From the NCBI GenBank assembly GCA_036568605.1, contig DATCSE010000549.1:1-18498 (forward strand): a stretch of DNA of 18,498 nucleotides, given 5' to 3'. Origin of the DNA: DATCSE01 sp036568605 (GTDB taxonomy: Bacteria; Pseudomonadota; Gammaproteobacteria; Burkholderiales; Burkholderiaceae_C). Positions 6,977-13,772 of the stretch are shown one piece after another (positions within the stretch are counted from its first letter, which is position 1; each line of letters starts with the position of its first letter). The notes beneath the pieces are model-generated. The model was given only the letters and a program-made list of their open reading frames with translations. It did no database searches and was not told the origin of the DNA. A program made the translations under genes and the position numbers.

Positions 6977-8362
6977 GTGGGCGACAAGACCATCCTCTTC
7001 AACGCGTTCGACATGGCCTGCGTGGGCCACATCAACCACGGCCTGTGGACGCACCCGCGCGACGAATCGGCCCGCTACCTGGATCTCGCGCACTGGACCT
7101 CGCTCGCGCAGCTGCTCGAGCGCGGGCTGTTCGACGGCCTGTTCCTGGCCGACATCGTCGGCGCATACGACGTCTACCAGGGTTCGCTGGACCTGACGCT
7201 GCGCGAGGCCATCCAGCTGCCGCTGCTCGACCCGGTGCCGCTGGTCTCGGCGATGGCGGCGGCGACCTCGCACCTGGGCTTCGGCGTCACCGTGAACCTG
7301 AGCTACGAACAGCCCTACCTGCTCGCGCGCCGGTTCTCGACCCTCGACCACCTGACGCGCGGGCGCATCGGCTGGAACATCGTCACCGGCTACCTCGACA
7401 GCGCCGCGCGGGCGATGGGCCTTCCGCAGCAAGCCGAGCACGACGAGCGCTACGACCGCGCCGACGAGTTCATGGAGGTGGTCTACAAGCTCTGGGAAGC
7501 GAGCTGGGCCGACGATGCCGTGCCACACGATCGAAGTGCCCGCGTCTACGCGCGGCTCGATCGCGTGCACCGCATCGTGCACGAGGGCCGGCACTTTCGG
7601 GTCGACGGCGTGCACCTGGTCGAACCGTCGCCGCAGCGCACGCCGGTGCTCTTCCAGGCCGGCTCGAGCGGGCGCGGACGGCGCTTCGCGGCACGCCATG
7701 CCGAGTGCGTCTTCATCTCGGGCCAGACCCGCGACGCGGCCCGCGCACTGGTGCGCGGCGTGCGGGAGGAAGCGCAACGCGCGGGCCGGCAGCCGGGCGA
7801 CATCAAGGTGTTCATGGGCGCGACCGTCGTGACCGCGGCGAGCGACGCGCAGGCCCACGCGAAGCTGCGCGAGTACCTCGACTACGCGAACCCCGAGGCC
7901 GGCCTCGCGCACTTCGCGAGCGGTACCGGCATCGACTTCTCCCGCTACGGCATCGACGAGCCCATCACGCCGCCCGGCAGCGGCAAGGGCGGGCAGGGCA
8001 ACGCGATGCATTCGGCGGTGAAGACCGTCACCGCGGGCCCGGCGCCCAAGACCAAGCGCGAGCTGCTCGCCGGCATGGCGCTCGGCGGGCGCTACCCGCT
8101 GATCGTCGGATCGCCGCAGACGGTCGCCGACGAGTTGCAGGCCTGGGTGCGTGACACCGACATCGACGGCTTCAATCTCGCGCGCACGGTGACGCCGGAG
8201 TGCTTCCAGGACATCGTCGAACTCGTGGTGCCCGAGCTGCAGGCGCGCGGCGTCTACAAGCGCGAGTACGCGGCGGGCACGCTGCGCGACAAGCTGTTCG
8301 GTCAAGGCCCGCGACTGCCGCCTCGGCACCCGGCCGGCGCGATGGCGATCAGCCCGCGCTGA
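6977..8362 (+). CDS. NtaA/DszA-type FMNH2-dependent monooxygenase (bacterial luciferase fold)
   Basis: 461 residues from GTG 6977. That start places the conserved ILFNAFDMACVGH at residue 6 as in the family and leaves AGCAGGG upstream; an ATG at 6890 would overlap ssuB by 68 bases. Family strings: GLWTHPRDES, RGLFDGLFLADIVGAYDVY, LSYEQPYLLARRFSTLDHLTRGRIGWNIVTGYL (GWNIVT about 132-137), FQAGSSGRGRRFAARHAECVFISGQ (about 226-250) and a C-terminal GSPQTVADELQAWV. The NtaA/SnaA/DszA/SoxA group uses FMNH2 from a separate reductase to cleave C-N or C-S bonds, e.g. of nitrilotriacetate or dibenzothiophene sulfone. Beside the DszC-type enzyme and the sulfonate importer, a desulfurising role is the best inference. 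Its last 14 bases overlap the convergent RidA-like gene. Confidence 0.88.
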   Translation: MGDKTILFNAFDMACVGHINHGLWTHPRDESARYLDLAHWTSLAQLLERGLFDGLFLADIVGAYDVYQGSLDLTLREAIQLPLLDPVPLVSAMAAATSHLGFGVTVNLSYEQPYLLARRFSTLDHLTRGRIGWNIVTGYLDSAARAMGLPQQAEHDERYDRADEFMEVVYKLWEASWADDAVPHDRSARVYARLDRVHRIVHEGRHFRVDGVHLVEPSPQRTPVLFQAGSSGRGRRFAARHAECVFISGQTRDAARALVRGVREEAQRAGRQPGDIKVFMGATVVTAASDAQAHAKLREYLDYANPEAGLAHFASGTGIDFSRYGIDEPITPPGSGKGGQGNAMHSAVKTVTAGPAPKTKRELLAGMALGGRYPLIVGSPQTVADELQAWVRDTDIDGFNLARTVTPECFQDIVELVVPELQARGVYKREYAAGTLRDKLFGQGPRLPPRHPAGAMAISPR

Positions 8363-8753
8363 CTTCCGGAAGCTTCGCGATCACCTTGATCTCGAACTGA
8401 AAGCCGTAGAGCCAGGTCACGCCGATGCCGGTCAGCGTCGGGTGCGGCGCGTCGCCCCAATACTCCGGCACCACGCTCCAGATCGTTTCGAACGTCGATT
8501 CGGGGTCGACGATGAAGACGGTGACATCGATCACGTCGTCGAAGGTGCAGCCGGCAGACGCCAGGATCGCATTGAGATTGTCGAAGGCGAGCCGCACCTG
8601 CGACTTCAGATCGGGTTCGGGCGAGCCGTCCGGCCGGCTGCCGACCTGACCGGAGACGAACAGGAAACCGTTGGAGCGGATCGCCGGCGAGTAGCGGTTC
8701 TTGTCGTAAAGCGCCTGGCGCCCGGCCGGGAAGACAACATCACGCTGGGTCAT
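8349..8753 (-). CDS. RidA/YjgF/YER057c family protein
   Basis: 134 residues, about the normal RidA size, forming one chorismate-mutase-like alpha/beta domain. Family strings are RYSPAIRSNGFLFVSGQVGSRPDG, QVRLAFDNLNAILASAGCTFDDVIDVTVFIVD and FEIKVIAKLPEV. Canonical RidA hydrolyses reactive enamines/imines from PLP enzymes using a conserved Arg (about 105 in E. coli) in a PARS/PART motif. Here the equivalent stretch reads HPTLTGIGVTWL, with Thr at the Arg position by my alignment from the conserved EI near the C-terminus. This points to a non-canonical Rid subgroup whose function is unknown. It is divergent from the LysR gene and overlaps the end of the monooxygenase gene, so it may be controlled by the LysR protein. 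Confidence 0.85.
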   Translation of the reverse strand: MTQRDVVFPAGRQALYDKNRYSPAIRSNGFLFVSGQVGSRPDGSPEPDLKSQVRLAFDNLNAILASAGCTFDDVIDVTVFIVDPESTFETIWSVVPEYWGDAPHPTLTGIGVTWLYGFQFEIKVIAKLPEVSAG

Positions 8754-8812
8754 GGAAGGTCCTTGTGTGGATCGAGATCAGGTTGGGATGGCGTGACTCT
8801 AGAAGTCCCGGC

Positions 8813-8866
8813 TTCGCGGATAAACAGGCCATGCAGACAATCACTGTTTGCCCGGCCCAAACAATC
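8813..8866. promoter_or_regulatory. Putative LysR promoter and operator in the ridA/lysR divergent region
   Basis: TTCGCG (8813-8818) is followed 17 bases later by GACAAT (8836-8841), a plausible -35/-10 pair toward the LysR gene. An imperfect inverted repeat, CAGACA-atcac-TGTTTG (8834-8850), overlaps that -10. The 9-mer CAGACAATC at 8834 recurs as CAAACAATC at 8858. Such symmetry in a divergent region is typical of LysR operators and would allow autoregulation. Role inferred. Confidence 0.4.
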
Positions 8867-8889
8867 CCCGCGAAGCCTCTGGAGCACCC

Positions 8890-9813
8890 ATGGACCGTTT
8901 TGATGCGATGCAAGCGTTCGCCCGCGTGGTCGAGGCCGGCAGTTTCACCAAGGCGGCGCAGACCCTGCACATGAGCAAGACCACCGTGACGCAGCTGGTG
9001 CAGCAGCTCGAGGCGCGGCTGCGCGTCAAGCTGCTGAACCGCACCACGCGGCAGGTCAAGGTCACGGCCGATGGCGCGGCCTACTACGAGCGCGTGGTGC
9101 GCCTGCTCGGCGACCTCGAGGACGCCGATACCAGCCTGTCGAGCGCGTCGGCGACGCCCAAGGGCCGGCTGCGGGTGGACGTGCCCAGCCCGCTCGCCCG
9201 CATGATCCTCGTGCCCGCACTGTCGGCATTCCACGAGCGCTATCCCGAGATCCAGATCGACATGGGCGTCAGCGATCGCACCGTGGATCTGATCGGCGAC
9301 AACGTGGATTGCGTGGTGCGCGGCGGCGAGCTCGCCGACCGGTCGCTCGTCGCGCGGCGCGTCGGCGAGCTGAAGCTCGCGGTCTTTGCCGCGCCGACGT
9401 ATCTGCAGCGCATGGGGACGCCCTCGCATCCGCACGAGCTGGAAAACACCGATCACCGCATCGTCGGCTTCACCTGGGCGCGCACCGGCAAGGCCTATCC
9501 CTACGCGTTGCGGCGCGACGGCGAGCGCATCGCGGTGCACGGCCGCTACGTGCTCGCCGTCGACGACGGCAATGCCTACCTCGCCGCAGGTCTGGCGGGC
9601 CTGGGCGTTCTCTGGTTACCGCACTACATGTCCGAGCCGCACGTGACGAGCGGCGAGCTGGTGCCGCTGTTCGCGGATTGGCGCATGGACCCGATGCCGC
9701 TGTACGTCGCGTTCCGGCCGAACCGGCATGTCAGCGCCAAGCTGCGCGCGTTCATCGACTGGGTGGCCGGATTGATGGCGCAGCATGCGCCGATGGCGTC
9801 ACCGCGCGATTGA
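8890..9813 (+). CDS. LysR-family transcriptional regulator
   Basis: 307 residues, the family's normal length. The N-terminal winged helix-turn-helix lies at about 3-61 (FDAMQAFARVVEAGSFTKAAQTLHMSKTTVTQLVQQLEARLRVKLLNRTTRQVKVTADG). A linker helix and the periplasmic-binding-like effector domain from about residue 92 follow (GRLRVDVPSPLARMILVPALSAFHERYPEIQI, then GLGVLWLPHYM). It resembles the large Burkholderiales LysR group related to AaeR/DmlR and not CysB/Cbl. The ATG at 8890 has GGAG five bases upstream. It is transcribed divergently from the RidA-like gene and lies just beyond the organosulfur operon; the most likely targets are itself and the RidA-like gene. The effector is unknown. Confidence 0.92.
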   Translation: MDRFDAMQAFARVVEAGSFTKAAQTLHMSKTTVTQLVQQLEARLRVKLLNRTTRQVKVTADGAAYYERVVRLLGDLEDADTSLSSASATPKGRLRVDVPSPLARMILVPALSAFHERYPEIQIDMGVSDRTVDLIGDNVDCVVRGGELADRSLVARRVGELKLAVFAAPTYLQRMGTPSHPHELENTDHRIVGFTWARTGKAYPYALRRDGERIAVHGRYVLAVDDGNAYLAAGLAGLGVLWLPHYMSEPHVTSGELVPLFADWRMDPMPLYVAFRPNRHVSAKLRAFIDWVAGLMAQHAPMASPRD

Positions 9814-9814
9814 A

Positions 9815-9826
9815 GCGGCCGGCCGC
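9815..9826. repeat. 12-bp palindrome between convergent genes
   Basis: GCGGCCGGCCGC is a perfect palindrome directly after the LysR stop and just before the end of the convergent membrane-protein gene (22-base gap). It is hairpin-capable in both transcripts but lacks a T-run. Confidence 0.4.
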
Positions 9827-9835
9827 GCCGACGGA

Positions 9836-10402
9836 TCAAGCAGGCGGTACGAAAGGCTTGGGCCGGTAGGCCATGCGGGGCAACGACAGCAGCGCGGCGA
9901 CACAACCCAGCGCCACGACCGCAATGATCCAGGCCACCGGTGAACGGTAGCCCATCTCCGCGGGGTAGACCCGGGCGAGCGCCAGCAGCGCGATCGCATT
10001 CGAGGCCAGGACCAGCAACGCGGCGGTGAAGTCGTGCAGCCGCCGGGCGCGGTTCGCGCTGTCGGACCAGACCGCGTCGGTGTTGTAGCTCGGCAAGCGC
10101 AGGTGGCCATCCTCGAGCTGCTCGAGCGCGGCGAGAAAGCTGCGCAGATTGCGCAAGGTCAGCTCGCTGCGCACGTTCAGCAGCGCCAGGCTCACCGACG
10201 CGATCGGGAAACCGAGCGCAAGCGTCTGGATCGGCAGCGTCTGCGCCGCTTCACTGCCACCAGCCCGAAACCCGACCAGCGCGGCCATCAGGCCCAGCAC
10301 CAGCGTGACGTAGAGCGCCAGCGTCTGCTGGCGCTGCGTAATGCGCGCATTGACCTCGTTGGAGGCGGCGATGAAGCGGTAGTTGGCGTCGACGCTGGAC
10401 AT
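9836..10402 (-). CDS. Four-helix inner-membrane protein of unknown function
   Basis: 188 residues. Four hydrophobic segments are at about 28-45 (TLALYVTLVLGLMAALVGF), 58-77 (IQTLALGFPIASVSLALLNV), 125-144 (FTAALLVLASNAIALLALA) and 155-174 (PVAWIIAVVALGCVAALLSL). The polar N-terminus (ANYRFIAASNEVNARITQRQQT) and a 45-residue cytoplasm-like loop between TM2 and TM3 (RSELTLRNLRSFLAALEQLEDGHLRLPSY) are charged. No enzyme motif is seen and I do not recognise the family. The ATG at 10402 has no clear ribosome site. It is divergent from the TauD-type gene, sharing a 212-base upstream region, and convergent with the LysR gene. Confidence 0.7.
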   Translation of the reverse strand: MSSVDANYRFIAASNEVNARITQRQQTLALYVTLVLGLMAALVGFRAGGSEAAQTLPIQTLALGFPIASVSLALLNVRSELTLRNLRSFLAALEQLEDGHLRLPSYNTDAVWSDSANRARRLHDFTAALLVLASNAIALLALARVYPAEMGYRSPVAWIIAVVALGCVAALLSLPRMAYRPKPFVPPA

Positions 10403-10427
10403 GGTCGTGATTGTCTCGTACGGGATA

Positions 10428-10475
10428 GCTCAGCAGCAAATCTTGGTTCGCGCGATCGGCAGGCAGTCCCAGAAT
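10428..10475 (+). promoter_or_regulatory. Promoter-like element B of the TauD-type gene
   Basis: GCTCAG (10428-10433) then TTGGTTCGCG (10443-10452), with CAGAAT (10470-10475) 17 bases after TTCGCG. The 25 bases from 10428 to 10452 differ at only two positions from the element ahead of the ABC binding-protein gene. CAGAAT matches four of six bases of the sigma-70 -10 consensus. Transcription would start near 10482, about 130 bases before the TauD start codon. Confidence 0.6.
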
Positions 10476-10494
10476 CGAAAGAGGACACTGGCGC

Positions 10495-10551
10495 ATGCAC
10501 CCGTACGCACTCGAGCTCGAAGCCGCGGCCTTTTTCCGCAGAACCGCTTGA
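10495..10551 (+). CDS. Candidate 18-residue leader peptide before the TauD-type gene
   Basis: An ORF reading MHPYALELEAAAFFRRTA ends at TGA 10549-10551. GAGGA (10481-10485) stands nine bases before its ATG. It begins about 20 bases after the putative -10 hexamer of element B and ends one base before the tandem repeat, so it could be a translated leader controlling the downstream gene. It has no Cys or Met run and no known leader family is recognised. An ORF this short can occur by chance. Confidence 0.3.
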   Translation: MHPYALELEAAAFFRRTA

Positions 10552-10552
10552 T

Positions 10553-10581
10553 GCCGCGGCGCCGATCGTGCCGCGGCGCCG
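10553..10581 (+). repeat. 12-bp tandem direct repeat in the TauD leader
   Basis: GCCGCGGCGCCG occurs perfectly at 10553-10564 and 10570-10581, separated by ATCGT. Each copy ends in the palindrome CGGCGCCG, so the palindromes lie 17 bases apart. The repeats can pair with each other in RNA or form an operator; they lie 34 bases before the TauD start codon. Confidence 0.6.
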
Positions 10582-10614
10582 GGTGGTCTGATCCCGATTC
10601 ATTTCCGCATCCAC

Positions 10615-11484
10615 ATGAGCGCATTGCAGATTCGACCCCTGGGCAGCCACGAGAACGGCGGGCTCGGCGCCGAAGTCATCGGCCTGGACCTGAGCCGTCC
10701 GCTGGCCGACGACGACTTCGCGCGCATTCACCGCGCGCATCTCGAGCACCACGTGCTCGTGTTCCGCGACCAGCGCATCACGCCGTCGCAGCAGATCGAG
10801 TTCAGCCGCCGCTTCGGGCCGCTGCAGGTGCACGTGCTGCACCAGTTCCTGCTCGCGGGCAAGCCCGAGATCCTGATCGTCTCCAACATCAAGGACGAAA
10901 GCGGCAAGCCCATCGGCCTGGGCGATGCCGGCCACTACTGGCATTCCGACCTGTCGTACAAGGAGCGGCCCAGCCTGGGCTCGATGCTGCACGCGCAGGA
11001 ACTGCCCGCGACCGGCGGCGACACCTTGTTCGCGAACATGCACACCGCCTGGGAGACGCTGCCGCCGACGCTGCGCAGGGCCGTCGAGGGCCTGAAGGCC
11101 GAGCACACCTACCTGGCCCGCTACGACGAACTGCGCGAGCGCAGCCCGTGGCGCCCGGCGCTGACCGACGCACAGAAGGCGCAGGTGCAGCCGGTCGTGC
11201 ATCCGGTCGTCCGCACCCACCCCGAGACCGGCCGCAAGGCCTTGTTCGTCAGCGAGCATTTCACGACGCGCATCCTCGGGGTCTCGGAAGGCAGGAGCCA
11301 CGACCTGCTGGCCGCGCTGTTCGAGCACAGCGTGCGGCCCGAGCACCTGTACCGGCACCGCTGGTCGCCGCGCGACATGGTGTTCTGGGACAACCGCTCG
11401 GTGATGCACCTGGCCACCGGCTGCCCCGACGACCAGCGGCGCAAGCTCTACCGGACGACGATCGAAGGCGACGTGCCGTACTGA
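10615..11484 (+). CDS. tauD: TauD/TfdA-family Fe(II)/2-oxoglutarate dioxygenase
   Basis: 289 residues, close to the 283 of E. coli TauD. The iron triad is present: H110 and D112 (YWHSDLSY) and the distal H265 (DNRSVMHLATG). R280 (KLYRTTIEGD) lies 15 residues after the distal His, as in TauD (H255/R270), and would bind the 2-oxoglutarate carboxylate; T137 in GGDTLFANM fits the TauD Thr126 position. N-terminal strings (GLGAEVIGLDLSRPL, HHVLVFRDQRITPSQQIEFSRRFGPL) are typical. These cytoplasmic enzymes hydroxylate taurine or other sulfonates/sulfates so that sulfite is released; related members act on 2,4-D or alkyl sulfates, so taurine is not certain. It is transcribed alone behind a promoter element shared with the sulfur operon, which supports a sulfur-supply role. 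Confidence 0.88.
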   Translation: MSALQIRPLGSHENGGLGAEVIGLDLSRPLADDDFARIHRAHLEHHVLVFRDQRITPSQQIEFSRRFGPLQVHVLHQFLLAGKPEILIVSNIKDESGKPIGLGDAGHYWHSDLSYKERPSLGSMLHAQELPATGGDTLFANMHTAWETLPPTLRRAVEGLKAEHTYLARYDELRERSPWRPALTDAQKAQVQPVVHPVVRTHPETGRKALFVSEHFTTRILGVSEGRSHDLLAALFEHSVRPEHLYRHRWSPRDMVFWDNRSVMHLATGCPDDQRRKLYRTTIEGDVPY

Positions 11485-11508
11485 GCCCGGTCGGATCGCC
11501 TCGTGGGC

Positions 11509-11520
11509 GCGCCGCGGCGC
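11509..11520. repeat. 12-bp palindrome between convergent genes
   Basis: GCGCCGCGGCGC is a perfect palindrome in the 36-base gap between the TauD-type gene and the ABC ATPase gene, abutting the ATPase stop codon. It contains GCCGCGGCGC, the core of the tandem repeat found ahead of the TauD-type gene. No T-run follows. Confidence 0.4.
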
Positions 11521-12270
11521 TCATGCCGCCGCGACATTGACGAACGGCGTGCGGATGTCGGCGAGGAACTGCTTCGCGCGCGGGTGCTGCGGACGCCCGA
11601 AGAACTCGGCCGGCGTGGCCCGTTCCAGCACGCGGCCGGCGTCCATGAACAGCACGCGGTCGGCCACGTCGCGCGCGAAGCCCATCTCGTGCGTGACGCA
11701 CATCATCGTCATGCCGTCGCGCGCGAGGTCGCGCATCACGAGCAGCACCTCGCCGACCATCTCGGGGTCGAGCGCGCTGGTCGGCTCGTCGAACAGCATC
11801 AGCCGCGGCGCCTGCGCGAGTGCGCGCGCGATCGCGACGCGCTGCTGCTGCCCGCCCGAGAGCTCGGACGGATAGGCGTTCGCCTTCGCCGCGAGGCCGA
11901 CGCGGTCCAGCAGCGCCAGCGCCTGCTCGCGTGCGTCGGCCGGCTTCAGCCGCCCGAGCTCCACCGGCGCGAGCGTGCAGTTCTGCAGCGCGGTCAGGTG
12001 CGGGAACAGATTGAACTGCTGGAACACGAAGCCGATCTGCGCTCGCAGTGCGTTGACCCGCACGTCGCGGGCATGGATGTCGTGCCCGTCGATCAGGATG
12101 CGCCCGCCCTGGATGGGCTCGAGCCGGTTCAGCGTGCGGATCAGCGTCGACTTGCCCGAGCCCGACGGCCCGCAGACGACGACCACCTCGCCCTTCGCGA
12201 CGGTTTCGTGGATGTCGGCCAGCGCGTGATACGCGCCATACCATTTCTGGACGTTCTCGAATCGGATCAT
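11521..12270 (-). CDS. Polar amino acid-type ABC transporter ATP-binding protein (GlnQ/GltL-like)
   Basis: 249 residues. Walker A GPSGSGKST (34-42), Q-loop in FVFQQFNLFPHLT (82-93), signature LSGGQ (137-141), Walker B LMLFDEP (157-163) and switch H194 in CVTHEMGFAR are all intact. FNLFPHLTALQN and DEPTSALDPEMVGEVL are hallmarks of the GlnQ/HisP/GltL group (polar amino acid uptake). The ATG at 12270 overlaps the upstream permease stop in an ATGA arrangement, which decides the start over longer in-frame readings. It is the last gene of the four-gene importer operon and ends convergent with the TauD-type gene. Confidence 0.93.
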   Translation of the reverse strand: MIRFENVQKWYGAYHALADIHETVAKGEVVVVCGPSGSGKSTLIRTLNRLEPIQGGRILIDGHDIHARDVRVNALRAQIGFVFQQFNLFPHLTALQNCTLAPVELGRLKPADAREQALALLDRVGLAAKANAYPSELSGGQQQRVAIARALAQAPRLMLFDEPTSALDPEMVGEVLLVMRDLARDGMTMMCVTHEMGFARDVADRVLFMDAGRVLERATPAEFFGRPQHPRAKQFLADIRTPFVNVAAA

Positions 12271-13007
12271 GCGGGAACTCGGCGGACCGCTGCCACGACG
12301 GCGGCGTGGCCCGTTGTTGTCGTGGGGCGGCTGCGGGTGCGTGCCTCGAGCCAGAACGCGAACCGCGACAGCCCGAAGCACAGGATGAAGTAGGTCAGGG
12401 CGAGCGTCGCGTACACCGGCACCGGCATCGTGAAGACCTGCACGTTGATCTGCGAGGCGATGAACGACACCTCGGTCAGCCCGATGATGTAGCCCAGCGA
12501 GGTTTCCTTGATCGTCGAGACGAACTGGTTGACCAGCGAGGGCAGCATGTGGCGCAGCGCCTGCGGCAGGATCACGCGGCGCATCGCCTGCGCATAACTG
12601 AGCCCGAGCGATCGCGCCGCCTCCATCTGCCCGCGGCCCAGCCCGTTGATGCCGGCGCGCACGATCTCGGCGAGATAGGCGCCGTCGAACACGACCAGCG
12701 CGATCAGCATCGTCGTGAACTGGTCGGTCTTCCGGCCGGTGACGGTGGGCAGGAAGAAGTAGGCCCAGAACACGACCATCAGCAGCGGCGTGCCGCGCAC
12801 GACGAACACCAGCGCGGTGACCGGCCAGCGCATTGTGCGATACGGGCTGACGCGGGCCAGGCCCAGCAGCAGCCCGAGCGGCAGCGCGAGCACCAGCGCG
12901 AGCGCCGCGAGCAGCAACGTCAACGCGAGTCCGCCCAGCGGCCCGTTCGGATACTGGCCGACGAGGAAGTAGAGCCAGTAGGTGTCGATCAGCTGCAGCA
13001 GGGTCAT
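12267..13007 (-). CDS. Polar amino acid-type ABC transporter permease (GltK/GlnP-like), second permease
   Basis: 246 residues with about five hydrophobic segments, including GGLALTLLLAALALVLALPLGLLLGL, VTALVFVVRGTPLLMVVFWAYFFL and YATLALTYFILCFGLSRFAFWLE. The HisMQ-type signature is present: VRGTPLLMVVF, FDGAYLAEIVRAGI and the EAA docking loop EAARSLGLSYAQAMRRVILPQA (129-150). It pairs with the other permease to form the heterodimeric channel. It starts 16 bases after the preceding permease stop, without a clear ribosome site, and overlaps the ATPase start by four bases. Its Arg/Thr-rich C-terminal tail (EARTRSRPTTTTG...) is longer than usual and likely cytoplasmic. Confidence 0.92.
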   Translation of the reverse strand: MTLLQLIDTYWLYFLVGQYPNGPLGGLALTLLLAALALVLALPLGLLLGLARVSPYRTMRWPVTALVFVVRGTPLLMVVFWAYFFLPTVTGRKTDQFTTMLIALVVFDGAYLAEIVRAGINGLGRGQMEAARSLGLSYAQAMRRVILPQALRHMLPSLVNQFVSTIKETSLGYIIGLTEVSFIASQINVQVFTMPVPVYATLALTYFILCFGLSRFAFWLEARTRSRPTTTTGHAAVVAAVRRVPA

Positions 13008-13023
13008 CGCGTTCGCGTCGTGG

Positions 13024-13716
13024 TCACAGTGCGCGCACCGGGAAGCGCTTGTGATAGAGCGCCGCCGCCAGCGTGATCGCGAGCGAGACGCTCAGGTAGC
13101 TCGCGGTTGCGAACGCGAACGCCTCGACGCTTCGAAACGATGCCGACTCGACCTTCGCGGCCTGGTACATCAGCTCGGCGACGCCGATGACGGTCGCGAT
13201 GCTGGTGTTCTTCCAGAGGTTCAGCGTCTGCGAGATCAGCGGCGGGACCGTGATGCGCAAGGCCTGCGGCAGGATCACCAGCCGCATCGTCGCGAGGAAG
13301 GAGAGGCCCAGCGCGCGCCCGGCCTCGGTCTGCACCGCGGGGATCGCACGGATGCCGCTGCGCACGTCCTCGGCCATGAAGGCGGCCGTGTAGAGCGTCA
13401 GCGCGGCGACCGCGCTGAACGCCTCGATGTTGCCGGCGTACAGCCGCTCCTTCACCGCATCGGGCAGCAGCTCGGGCGCGCCGAAGTACCAGAACAGCAT
13501 GTGCGCGAGCAGCGGCACGTTGCGGATCGCCTCGACGAAGGTGGCGCCGGCCCAGCGCAGCGGCGCGAGCGGCGCCAGGCGCAGCAGCGCAACCGCGATC
13601 GCCAATGGCAGCGCCAGCGCGAGCGTGACGGCGGTGAGCTGCAGCGTCAGCACGAGCCCGGCGACGAGCATCGTGTGATAGGGGCCCGCGATCAGCAGGG
13701 AAATATCGAAGGACAT
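13024..13716 (-). CDS. Polar amino acid-type ABC transporter permease (GltJ-like), first permease
   Basis: 230 residues. Hydrophobic segments include YHTMLVAGLVLTLQLTAVTLALALPLAIAVALL and AFSAVAALTLYTAAFMAEDV. Signature strings are VEAIRNVPLLAHMLFWYFGAPELLP (the RNTPLL-like motif of GltJ) and the docking loop EAGRALGLSFLATMRLVILPQA (131-152). YFGAPELLPDAVKERL is GltJ-like and separates it from the second permease. The upstream sequence has no Shine-Dalgarno match; instead two strong stem-loops stand between this gene and the binding-protein gene, so its expression is likely lower than that of the binding protein. Confidence 0.92.
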   Translation of the reverse strand: MSFDISLLIAGPYHTMLVAGLVLTLQLTAVTLALALPLAIAVALLRLAPLAPLRWAGATFVEAIRNVPLLAHMLFWYFGAPELLPDAVKERLYAGNIEAFSAVAALTLYTAAFMAEDVRSGIRAIPAVQTEAGRALGLSFLATMRLVILPQALRITVPPLISQTLNLWKNTSIATVIGVAELMYQAAKVESASFRSVEAFAFATASYLSVSLAITLAAALYHKRFPVRAL

Positions 13717-13732
13717 CGACGCGAGGAGTCAA

Positions 13733-13766
13733 GGCGCGCCGGCCGCCCGGTAGGCGGTCGGCGCGT
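13733..13766 (-). repeat. Large stem-loop between binding-protein and permease genes
   Basis: The arms at 13735-13747 and 13753-13765 pair over 13 positions, with one G-T (G-U in RNA) pair and a five-base loop. On the minus-strand transcript it sits about 20 bases before the first permease ATG. No U-run follows, so partial termination, mRNA end protection or translation control is more likely than full termination. Confidence 0.6.
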
Positions 13767-13772
13767 GTCAGG

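Noticed and set aside
6803..8329. Long minus-strand frame of about 500 codons opposite the DszA-type gene
   Set aside because: Antisense shadow with no domain pattern; the plus strand shows family motifs throughout.
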